A stretch of 64,000 nucleotides of DNA. It comes from Xylocopa sonorina. Taxonomy: Eukaryota > Arthropoda > Insecta > Hymenoptera > Apidae. The position numbers and the translations under genes are program-made. The DNA lies in the NCBI RefSeq assembly GCF_050948175.1, contig NC_135195.1, positions 1,977,001-2,041,000 of the forward strand, in the 5' to 3' direction. This document shows positions 50,791 through 61,640 of this stretch, one piece after another. A model generated the notes under the pieces. That model did no database searches, had not been told where the DNA came from, and saw only the letters and a list, made by a program, of their open reading frames with translations. Position 1 is the first letter of the stretch. Each line of letters starts with the position of its first letter.

Positions 50791-52998
50791 TGTTCAACGT
50801 TAGAACAATCAGAACTGAATCTAAACTTTCTTTGCCGTGGTCATTACTTAAGCCACCACTTAAAAATAATCCTTTATTCTTTGTCGGTATTCATTTCTTG
50901 AATGAAATGATTAATTATCAGAAAAATTGTGTGATTAAGTAATTCAAAAAGTTAATATGTAATTGTAATAAAAAATATTATTAATTAAGTAATATGTAAT
51001 GATTAAATTAGTAAGAAGAAATTAAGCTAATTAAATATATTCACCTGTTTACCAAAAGTATGGTTTATTGAAATTTAATTTTAAATCGAGCTGCTCAATG
51101 AATTATTGAAAGACTCCAGTATAAATCTAATCTTATTACACAAGCAAAAATTGTACGTATTGTATGTTTTTTGAGCTCGGAAACTGCTTTAACGATTTTT
51201 TTTAAATTCATGTATTAGTTGTATGTTTAATATATAAATGTTTATATAATTATATTCGTATTTTTTCTTATCTTGAAATTAGATTCGTCTATTGTGATGA
51301 CTTTATACCGTAATCGAGGACCAGAACTTAATCTAGCAAGGTTTCCTTTTTGAAAAATTTATTTAATAATTGTAATAATCAATTAAAAATTTTATAATAT
51401 TTTGTTTCTATTAAGTGTATGATCAGAAAAACAAATTGTAGAACTTCGCCTAAAGAGTAATATGAAAAAGTCTAAAAAAGAATATTATTATTTATGTTAA
51501 TAATTTTTAAAGGACCGAGCGAATGTTCGGTATCCCAGATACTGACTATACTAACTTGGTAACTTAAAAAGTGTCCTTTGATTGAACGCATAAATGAAAG
51601 GCTTCGATGTGAGATGAAATTAAAAATTTTGATTAAAATATTAAGGTGTAATTATAGGAAGATAATACCATATAGAATTTCATATCCATATATAGAACAA
51701 TCGACTAGTTAGGATTTGTATTTGTTCGTTACTTAAATGTAATTACTAATTTATTGTTTGTGATTGGATGAATACTGGGTTCCTTTCATTCTTTTATTCT
51801 GTACAGTATTGCACTTCACTTATTTGATATTTTTTACATAAATGGTAGGTAATGAACTATGAATTTTTACAATAGAAAGTTCGATAATTTGATGAATTCC
51901 AGTAGATGTAAATATACTGTACGTAGAAATGTAAGATTAGATTATAGTAGTAATATAAAATAGATTAGATTGTTATAGTAATATAAAAGGAGAATATTTG
52001 AAATGTATCATTATCATCATTCGATTGAGAAGTAAATTCTAATTATAAGTCTGAACTATATTTTTACCTACTCCAAATGTACATTTCATGTTATCGTAAT
52101 TAGTCATGGCATCGTGTTACATAACTCTGACATGAATGAAATTTTATCCAAACGAGAGTTTCAGTGGTTTCCATTACAGAGTAACGTCGTATCCACCCCT
52201 GCCATTTGAATTGTACTCTTCCGTGCCATTCCAAATTCATTATGTATTACTGAGTAACAAGTAATAAACAGCAATGTACATTGAATTCCATTTGATGACT
52301 TGAAACTTCTATGCTACGTATAATCCGTCCTTTTAAATAATTGATCAAAATTAAAGACAAATGTTCAGTTTTTATTAGTTATTAATTAACTCATTTTAGT
52401 ACTTAATTAACACTGGCGTAAGCCATAGTTATTTCGGTCCAATTTCACCTCATTCGCTAGATACTGATAAGTTTAATCACATCCTATTCATCTTGTTCTG
52501 TTATATTGGATTTTATCATCTTTCATCTTTTCTTACCTCGTCACACTTCATTCGTCACAGATCGTTCTCCTTCGCCTTCTTGCAATCTTGCTCCTCTTCA
52601 TGCCGTTTCAGACGATTCCATCATCCGCAGATTTTAATCCCTTGTAATCTTATTCAGCAAAATTCCAACTAATATAGTTAATAATTTGACATTGGTAAGA
52701 TATTAGTCACGGATAATAGCTTTCTGTGTAATTCTTTTTGGTGTAGAAGACCGCAGCTTCTATCAGTTTTTATTAGTTATAAAAGAACAGAGACAAAAAT
52801 TAGTTATTGCACCGAAATTAGTACTAATTATTTTAACTATCGTTAGCTATTGATTACTGCTGGTTACCAGTAATTTAACCTAACTTCGTTATTTCATTGC
52901 AGGAAATTATGACCTAGTGAAATCCTAAAATACTGTATTAAAGGAAAGAGGTATTTAAACTCATTTAGCAATTTTAAAACTTTTGCTGGAAAGTCAAA
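50791..52998. other. AT-rich sequence, no gene seen
   Basis: The word CAGTTTTTATTAGTTAT occurs twice (near 52369 and 52758). No other feature. Confidence 0.5.
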
Positions 52999-53214
52999 TA
53001 CAGTAGACTCCCTTATAACATGGGTTCATATAACACAGATTCGTACAACTAGACGAAAAAATTGTGACCATGTTCGTGTAACATGCTAAAAAGGGCTCGT
53101 ATAACACGGTAAAAGAACGAAGCAGATGTTGCTACTTTATCACATTTTAGTCTCGAAAATTAATATAACCTGTGTTTAAAGTCATCTTAAATATATTTAG
53201 ATATTATTGAAACT

Positions 53215-53431
53215 TGAGGAAGGATAGGAAGAAAAAAGAGGGAAGAACATTTCGTCGTGGGTCTGCTAGTGGAGTCGTCAGTAAGGTTTACCTAGCAGAC
53301 CGTGCCTTAAACGCGAGGGTGTTAGGGAACAGGTCAGGAAATTGTATATAGAAACGGAAAAGGAATTGTGCACTTTCGGGAAATCGTGGACGTCGCTGAC
53401 CTTCTAATGACGGATGTTAGAGCTCCGCCAC
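53215..53431 (-). mobile_element. Element B copy 4, nested in the pogo-like element
   Basis: Ribozyme strand is minus. It starts GTGGCGG (53431), has a mutated CTCF-like part (GTCATTAGAAGG), a GATTTCCCGAAAGTGC block, the hammerhead, then a purine/pyrimidine-biased tail matching copy 3 (TTCTTCCCTCTTTT). Because the surrounding DNA is a separate transposon, the insertion shows that B moves independently. Confidence 0.75.
53246..53315 (-). ncRNA. Type III hammerhead ribozyme motif, partly decayed (HHR4)
   Basis: Minus strand: GCGU (53314-53311), cleavage U at 53310 (GUU triplet), stem I UAAGG with CCUUA (five perfect pairs), core CUGACGA (53281-53275), GAA (53253-53251). Stem II is damaged (CUCC against CGAC) and stem III is weak (two wobble pairs). 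Loop I GGUCUGCUAG and loop II CUAGCAGACC are perfect 10-nt complements; relative to copy 2 one C-G pair is replaced by U-A, a compensatory change. Confidence 0.72.
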
Positions 53432-54072
53432 ATTGTAATACGTAGATAAATTAGGTAAGTCTTAGTAATTTTATAATTTTTAAGGTTATCTAAAATTTTG
53501 TCTTTAACTATTGTCTTTAATCATGGTACATCTACCATGAAGTAGAATTCTAAGAAAAGTAGAAAATGTTGAATTTGGAAGTGAAGAAAAAATTACAATT
53601 TTGAATAGATTCAAAAGATCCGATGAGAAAGTAATAATCATTGGTATTACAATTCGAACAATAAAAAGAAATGAATACAAAATAAGAGCCCAAAAAAAAA
53701 CTCTTACGCATTGAATATTAATTTTGTCTTTGTTAAATCTCCGTACAAGTATATGTTTATGCATAAGTAAACTGCATGCTGGCCGCTCATTTGCCATAAA
53801 TCGATTAACTCCATAAATAGAAAGGGTAGAATACATTGATACATTTTTATGCTTTTCTTTTGGAAAAAACATTTGTTATTCAACGACCATAAACATTGTT
53901 GTCGCAGTGTCTTCAACTTGATTACTAAAGAAAGTTATTCTAAATAGAACAAATATTTGAATTGCTTTAGTCTTTGAATTTGAACTTATGTATTTATATA
54001 ATTCAAATAACTCGTACAGCACGGATTCGTATAACAAAGAATGTATCTATCCTGTTGTAGGAGGGTCTACTG

Positions 54073-54880
54073 TAATATAAACATACTTTATGTTCATTAT
54101 CGTACAAATTATTTAGTTATTAGTCGTTGAAATCCTTCATGTTATTATAAACTTGCAACTGTTGTTATCGGTTCAGTTTGAAAAAAGTTAAACGACATGC
54201 ACAGGGCACGAAACTACTTCACCATTGTATTTGTCAGTTTATGTGTACGCTATTCCAGTGAAACGTGATCCTACATCGATCTCAAGTTGTACCGTTAATC
54301 CCGGTGAATCCATTGGAACCGCGGAAGGATTATCCCAGCTATGTATAAATTCTCGCGCAATACCAAGGATACTCGATGCTACGTGCGCTCGTATTAACAA
54401 CACCGTCGCCAATAAGAGTAAACTAGGGCCACCGGCGTAATTGAAGATTCTATGGCGGAAGATAGAGGTCAGAAATGGATCGCTGTTGCTGGACGCGAGC
54501 TCGTCGCACGCCTGCGGTTCGGTATCCTATTTACATGCTTAAATTAACTACGGCAACGATCGCAGGTAACTATCGAATTGAAACAGGTGCACGACGGCGC
54601 AAGTTTCTCCCAATCAAATTCCGATCGCGACAACAACTGTAATTGCTCCATTTGCGGTTAAAATCTGATAAATGTCGTAGCTATCCCCGATAGCAAGGAA
54701 TGTTATTAGTACCCATCGTTGCTCGATCCCAAGGAACTCGACGCGGATTTCAATTCATCACGGTTAAGTCTACGATTTATGACGTTCACGTGGTATAGTG
54801 GAACTTCTGCTATCCCAAATAGATTGTTCGACGTTCAACCGGCGTTACTGACGTTTGTTCTTCTGCTAAGAGGATCGTGA
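54073..54880. other. GC-rich island with plus-strand frame 54225-54440
   Basis: The frame (71 codons, ending LGPPA and TAA) has an even residue mix, with ...GESIGTAEGLSQLCINSRAI..., but no recognisable family and no clear splice sites. The island extends to about 54870. Confidence 0.25.
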
Positions 54881-55178
54881 ATATTGAGCGAGGTGATTGT
54901 TTAGCTTTCTTTTATCGTATCTTGTAGTTACGAGATATATGTTTTTGTGTGTACATTTGACAAGCCATTTTTATGGAACTAATATTCATGATAGGCGATA
55001 TTTCCATCTATATTTTTGTTTGAAGAATAATGGAACGTATGCAGAAAATCTGCCAATATTGAAAGTAACGAATGTAAGAAAAAAGCTTGTATAATTTTAG
55101 AACTGATAAATCATATGATTGCATTATAGTTGATTTTGAAAAAATAGATTTTAAGATTATTTTACAAAAAAAATTCAA
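54881..55178. other. AT-rich spacer
   Basis: Nothing recognisable. Confidence 0.5.
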
Positions 55179-55182
55179 TTAA

Positions 55183-55253
55183 CCCTTTGTATTCGAAAAG
55201 CGATCCTCGATCACCAGTTTGATCTATTCTCGGAAAGTCTCAAATGTAAAGGG
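55183..55253. mobile_element. 71-bp piggyBac-type MITE
   Basis: The ends are CCCTTTGTATTCGA (left) and, reverse-complemented, CCCTTTACATTTGA (right), flanked on both sides by TTAA (55179-55182, 55254-55257). TTAA duplication and CCC-starting termini are hallmarks of piggyBac-derived MITEs. The element is almost entirely terminal repeat and has no coding content. Confidence 0.8.
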
Positions 55254-55257
55254 TTAA

Positions 55258-57270
55258 CATTAACATATCGAAACAAGAAAACCACGATAATAAATAAAAA
55301 CTGTAAAATCCTATCTATAGTTTACAAAAAAATATTATGAAACGCATACTTTTTATAGAAATTCATTTTGATATCTCATACAGATGTACATAGCATACTC
55401 TTACACACTGAAATTTTCTACATCAATAAGTATACATACACTCGTATAATGTACATTAAAAGTGACAAAACTCAGCAATGTCCTCCATATTCAATGTCAG
55501 GAATTACTGAATCTATTGTCGACTTGTAAATTCGACAAATTATCTTTGATACCACGATCGTTGAAATAAAATCATACATTGTATCGATAATGTGGTTATT
55601 CTATGGAAGCGTTCGGTCGAAGACAGAAGGCGGGGGGTTAAAATGGATCGATTCGTGTAATGGTGCGTTCGTATCCCACGGGCCGAACCGAGCAGGCAAT
55701 ATTGTATTTACATGGCCGAATTAGTTGAGTAAACGAGGACGTCGCGGTCCATGGAACTCGCCTGGACGAAATTTCATTCCGCTGGAAATGCCTGTACTTT
55801 TCGAACCTCTTCCCGTTACGCAAAAGTAACGTGAAAGTAGTGGCACGTTTAATTCCGTTAATAAAATCTCCTGGCAAAGTTAGCCGGGACTGATTCAAAA
55901 AATGCAATAGCTGCTCGGTGAATCAGAAGATTTTAATATTCACGGGGACTCGCAGAGAACACGGGGATGATCCTGGGGAAAGAAAAGGGATTTTTTAAAT
56001 TGTAGGATAAATTAGAATTGTTTCACATTTCGTGGAATTGTTCGATAGAGATAGAGAATTGAATATAAAGTAATGTACTAACCGTTTTAAAGAGTATGGC
56101 AATTAAAATCTATTAATCTATTTGAATATTTGTCATCGCTAAATTGGAAATATATTAATGATCAATTGAATTTCTTTTTATCTTCATACGTTGAAATATA
56201 AGTGTAAAATATTGTGTAAGTTGTAGAATACATGTACATGTTGCAAGTAAAAGCATAGTAAATATATTATACTTTGTACCTAAGATTTTAGTAAAAATAC
56301 TATTAATATTACTAACGCGATATAAAGTGTTTATTATTCCTAGTAAATGTAGACACTAAACAAAAATATGTGCATTTGCATTGCAAGTTAGTTTGTACAC
56401 ATATATAATGTCAATGCTTCTATTACAACTTGTATAATGTGTATTGTATTTGTATTTTTTTATATAGAAAGAACATGGAACAGAGGAATACTTATCATTT
56501 ATATGTACTTTCATACATTTCTCTTAATAACGCGCAAGAATAATTCTTACGATTTTAGTACACGATAAATCCATGGACGATATAATATCATTAAGTTACA
56601 CGAATCTTTCAGTATTAAAGCCACCAGCGATTGGCAAAGTGTTGATCATTAGAGATAATGAGTTTGTACAATTATTGATGAGCTTAATGGCGGACAAATG
56701 CCATCGATGGTGTGCAAACGTTCGTCCATCCATAATAATCATTATTCGTTAAAACACGAATAAGGCAATAAACAATGTCTGCGGTCCACTTGTTTGCTAA
56801 ACTGATTATTATTACCGAGCAGTATATTTGCGATAGACAGGATTAATGCCACCCGGGAGAATTGAAGTTTATATCACCGAAAGAACGTAAATAAGACATA
56901 TGTGATTCAAATGCGATATAAAAAATCGCCACGCCCCTCATTACGATTTACAGCGATCACATATTATTCTGTTTCATTTATATGTATAAATAATATCGAC
57001 AATTCAATTTCTTGTCGTCCTCATAATAATATACATCACTGGGTACACGAACTTCGTGTGAGGGTGTGAAAGTTCGTGTATGTACGTGTTTGTCAATTCT
57101 TTTGCTAATTTCAGTCTGTTAAATCTAATTTTATTTAATAAGCAGCATTCTAAATAAAATATAATTTGCTTCTTAATTTCATTTTTAGAAGAAATTCCAA
57201 TTAGCACGGTACAAAATACGACACGCGTTAATTTTATTGTATGACGATGCATATTCAAATCAGCTAACGA
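55258..57270. other. AT-rich sequence with GC island at 55.60-55.96 kb
   Basis: The island carries a minus frame (55907-55638, 89 codons) with no known motif. The rest is AT-rich. Confidence 0.45.
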
Positions 57271-57800
57271 GGCAATCTCGAAAAAAACAAATCCAATGAC
57301 ACGGAAGATCGATTCGAAGGTGCGCTGCATCTTACTTCTTAAAGTGAGTCGATACAAACGTGATGTTGGCGACTTTGGGAGAAAGGATCGAAACGTGTTG
57401 GAACGTGAGGAACGCGAAGAATTCTTCCGACAGCGTGAGATAAAAATTCGAAACGTGCTTCTTCTAACTATACGCGAAAAGTCGACGGGAAAGAGAAAAA
57501 CGTTTCTCCACTAGAAACGCGGTTTCCTACAGAAAATTCGACCATAATCTTAACAGTCGACAAAGAATTCGAGAGGAAGCCAAGTGGAAAGTTAACCTTT
57601 TTTTCTAAAAAAAACTACCAACCGGCTCCTTGGAAAGGATATAAATTCGCGACTTAGCTTTTATTCCGGAACATCTTCTTAGATCGGAACGAACAGGTAT
57701 TTTGTAATTGAGTAAGTCTGAGGAATGATATCGATGTAGGTTACAAACGACGGGGATTGGGCGAACGCGTATTTCGTGCTGTTGCAGGGAACTCGATGCG
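57271..57800. other. Moderately GC-rich, purine-biased block
   Basis: The plus frame 57296-57514 is rich in Arg, Lys and Glu, consistent with a purine-rich tract rather than a gene. Confidence 0.35.
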
Positions 57801-58329
57801 GTTCGAACGTTCGATTTATGTCTCTGAGCTAGATTAAATTCCGAAGATGAATGTTTTACTTAATTTTCTGCGCAGTAAACGGTAGAAAAGATCTACTTAG
57901 GAATCAAGCGTCGTAAATCTTATAGATCTTTCGATATAATATTTAATAAATTAAAAATCATTTACATTTACAGTTTCTCCATTTTATCTTCTTCTGAAGT
58001 ATTTTATCCCTTGTAAAAGAAATTATTATTCAAAGTACGAAAGGTTAAATAACGTAAAATCGTTGAAAATTTATTCTAGCGTTGCTTGAAACAAATTACG
58101 CAGAATGAAATGAATATTTAATCGTGTTTCACACAACTACACAAAATTTTGTCAAATTATAGTAGTAATAAAATTGCGAAGGAAAAAAGGTCTACCCAGA
58201 TTGTATATAAACACGAAGACACTACTAGTTTCGCTACCATAAATATACAGTACGGTCGTCCAGTAAAAAACACGATGACATTAGGTAGAACGTTGTTCAG
58301 TTGAACAACCACAGCACGTGTTTATACTG

Positions 58330-58334
<5 letters not shown>
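57801..58334. other. AT-rich sequence, no gene seen
   Basis: Nothing recognisable up to the GA microsatellite. Confidence 0.5.
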
Positions 58335-58384
<50 letters not shown>

Positions 58385-58416
58385 AGAGAGAGTGAGAGAG
58401 TGGGAAGGAGAGTGAG
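58335..58416. repeat. (AG)n microsatellite
   Basis: A pure AG run of about 22 units (58335-58378) followed by an imperfect purine tail to about 58416. The Arg-Glu run in the frame across it is a by-product. Confidence 0.95.
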
Positions 58417-59930
58417 TCAGACAAACAGTCAAAAATCACTGTGCGTGTTTTCACAACGAATGTTCATTCCAACGGTGTGCGTGATCTTTCAACGAGTAAT
58501 ACGTTAAAATGTTTGCGACAAGCTAGTAGAAAAGAATTTGCTTGTGTTAAATGGACAACGCGTAATAATAACAGACATTCATATAATATATCTATCAATA
58601 CATGTTTTATTCACTATATTGCACAAAACGTTAAGACAAATTGTTTTTATCAAAATTTTATTCACGTAATACTAAGTTTACAGTGGTATAAAATATTGGT
58701 GACTGTCCTTTTATCTTGATTTAGAATAAAACAATTTTAAATACATATGCTTCGCTTACACTCGTTTATACTGTAAATTTCATTCTATTTAAGATATGGT
58801 TTGTCTAAAATGAAGTGATTAAAATACATGTTTGTATCATTTATTAGATTTATGTGGATACCTATATTAATAGTAGCGATCAATAATTTTTGAACATTAA
58901 TTATACAATATCCGCCAGGAACATTTTATTTCCTTGAAGATTAAAAAACGTGCACTTGCATTATTTCCATGGAAAGTAAAAAGTCTACAAAATTTTCTTC
59001 TGACCCAATAGCGGGATTGTCATGAAATAGGGTTAATAGTCCATATCTCGAGTTAGGCGTTGCCGGAAATCTCAACTTCCATCGTCCTCGACTGGTAGAT
59101 TGCGTTTAACTGCAGCACTCCACTCTGAGAACACCAAAGGCTCAAATAGGGGAGCTTATTCCTGATTAAAATAAAGTTAAGGCGCGCAACTTGATCTATA
59201 CTTGTACTTGCAATACTTACGCGTTGTAGATATAAACTGAATACTAAATTAAAATTTTTTAAGAATTACTCAAAAAAGACGCTTTAAACATAAAATTAAC
59301 GTTTGCTGTGATTTTATCGTAACAGTGTGAATAGATATAGAGAATTATTGTCTTTCTGGATCGGTTTTGTAATTTTTTCATTATCTTGGCAATAGTACTG
59401 TGGTTTACAAAGTGAGTACATGGAGCATTTTACTTATTATATACACATAAATATATTCCTTTTTTTCTAACATCTTGTCTAATCTCTATTCATTAGCTTA
59501 CAATTGACCAGCTGTCTATGGCGTTGTCTAGAACGTGTTTTAACTTGTATCTCTTCGACTTTCATTACAGGATTCATCTCTACATATTTAATAAACATAT
59601 TAATATATGCAGCACGAGTAAAACGTTAATTATGAAAAGTAAACACGTGACTAATTATTTTATGTTTCTATAAAATACTGCCTCTCATAAAAAATTCAAA
59701 ATACACATCATAATTCCAAAAAGTATAATTAATCCCATGTAATTTCAATTTCATATCGTTTACAGCACTCTTGTACAATTTCAGAAACTCAATACTATAG
59801 AAACTATGGAATGAAAGAAAAAAGATTTTGTTAAAAAATATGTTACGTGCACTGCGTATTCAATTCTGAAGTTTGATCTGCCTGAAATATATATAATACA
59901 GGACAACCCTTTCCAGAGTAGAATCAGTAA
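58417..59930. other. AT-rich sequence; small GC patch at 59.04-59.18 kb
   Basis: No shared repeat or credible exon. Confidence 0.5.
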
Positions 59931-60590
59931 AACGCGAATCAATACAAATTCAGCGGGAGCGCGCGAAGCTCTTTGAAAATCTCTCACGGCTAGAGGAAAA
60001 AACGTTGGGCATAAAGAACATTTCCACTCGAGAGGTTTCAGAAGGAACGCGCGTCATCATCTCCGTAGCGAACGCGCGCGCGTTCGCGTACGTGATCGGT
60101 AGATCGGTGGCGTGAAACTAGACCAAGCGTCTCGCGTTTTCCTATTTCTCATCTAAGCTTTCGGTGTGTACATACGTATACATACATCCTTGACTGTGGT
60201 AGCGTGGTAACAATTCCCGTATCGCGTACGTATTGAATCGAAGAAACGCGAGGGAAATTTCTGTAGGCACGTACGACGAGTCAGATTTTACGGATTTGAA
60301 GTTGTTAAGTTCGGCTAACATATCGTACACGTGCGCCACGATTTGCGGTTTCATTTTTGCTTTACTCCTTCCCTCCTTTTTTCCTTCTCTTGCTACCGAG
60401 GACAGGAAACCCAGCAACCTTTGCATTATTTATGCGTGTTGCTTTAAAACCGCGTGCCGCTGTTTATCATTTAAATAGGAAGCACAAGGTGTGGAAATAA
60501 GAGAAAATAGTAGTAGCTCCGGAGGGATAGGGGAAGGCTCGTTATGTAATTGCGTAGGGTGACTCGAGGTTGGGTTTTCAACTGATCAAT
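59931..60590. other. GC-rich island
   Basis: CpG-rich block containing a perfect 20-bp palindrome (60068-60087). Opposed frames on the two strands (60426-60142 minus, 60233-60478 plus) show no known motif. Confidence 0.4.
60068..60087. repeat. Perfect 20-bp CpG palindrome
   Basis: GCGAACGCGCGCGCGTTCGC is identical to its reverse complement and has an alternating CG core of eight to ten bases. Such a sequence can extrude a hairpin or adopt Z-form DNA. Confidence 0.9.
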
Positions 60591-61000
60591 TTCGTTTCTA
60601 ATATAGTTTTTGCAGTATATTAAATATATCTCTTTTTAAGGTCCATATTGTCAACGTTTATTTATAATTTTTTATTATTAAATGGTGTTAAAATTCCGAT
60701 TAACGAAAAAGTTGAGGACAAAAACAGAATCAAACTCTTTAAGACAACTGTGAAACAGCTTTTGATAAGATATAAAACGTGAATTACGTTCCTGATATGC
60801 AAAGCGACACGCAAAAGGTGATACGCAAAAATATACGAATACTGAAAGTAAAGTACAGAGGGTGGAAAACATTTCCATCAGCAACATCGTATTATAAAGA
60901 AAACTCATCAGATCGCTGATGTTAAATCATTCTAAATAGAATTCGCTCTTAGTACGCGCTAAGCTGTGATTTAAAAATTACCAACAATTTAGCAGATTAC
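60591..61000. other. AT-rich sequence, no gene seen
   Basis: Nothing recognisable. Confidence 0.5.
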
Positions 61001-61640
61001 TACGCATCGATTAAAGCTGATCTTCATTTCCTCTCAACAAGCTCGGGAACACGCTAGAATATTCGAACAACCGACTTTACAAACTGAAACGTTCGATCGA
61101 AGGGAACGCTCCTTCGCCGTGCGCTTTAGATGGTATTATACGAGGGATGCTCGAACGATCGTGAGTGTGCGAAATCTGGCGTGGCACGAAGTTGCGTGCA
61201 CGGACAATGAGAAACGACTACTCGATTCGCCGCCGTGCGGTAGAAAATTCGTTGAGCAAAGTGGCCAGCCCGCCTCGAGCAACCCTCTGGCCGCGTCTCG
61301 CTGGCCCGTGAGGAGTGGTTCTTCGATCGAGGGCAAAGTAAAGCTCGAAAGTGTATTTGCTAAACGACTTCGGAAGAATCGAACGATCCCTCTTCCCGTC
61401 TCCCCACCACTGTCGTCTTTTATCTCCGACATCCCCCAGCCTCGATTTTTAACCCCGTGATTCCGTCCTGAAAGATTCGCCTTCCGCTCCAGACACCATC
61501 CGCTGCTCTGGACGCTTTAAACTGCATGCAATTCAAATGTTTCGGTGTTCCGCGTTGTCTCGAGCGCGTTCTGCAAAACGAAATATCGAGTAGACCGCTT
61601 GGATGAAGAATTAAAATGCACCGAGAATGAGTATGGAATG
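61001..61640. other. GC-rich island
   Basis: Open for about 100 codons on both strands (61119-61460 plus; 61432-61136 minus), which is typical of GC-rich non-coding DNA. No family recognised. Confidence 0.35.

Larger units (their letters stand above)
53001..54072. mobile_element. Non-autonomous pogo/Tigger-like DNA transposon
   Basis: The left end CAGTAGACTCCC and the right end GGGTCTACTG are inverted repeats with one mismatch and are each flanked by TA (52999-53000, 54073-54074). Subterminal copies of a TTCGTATAACA / CTCGTATAACACGG word occur near both ends (53027-53110 and 54009-54040), as expected for transposase binding sites. The interior (1.07 kb) contains element B copy 4 and no recognisable transposase. 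The pogo/Tigger assignment rests on TIR form and TA duplication. Confidence 0.7.
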
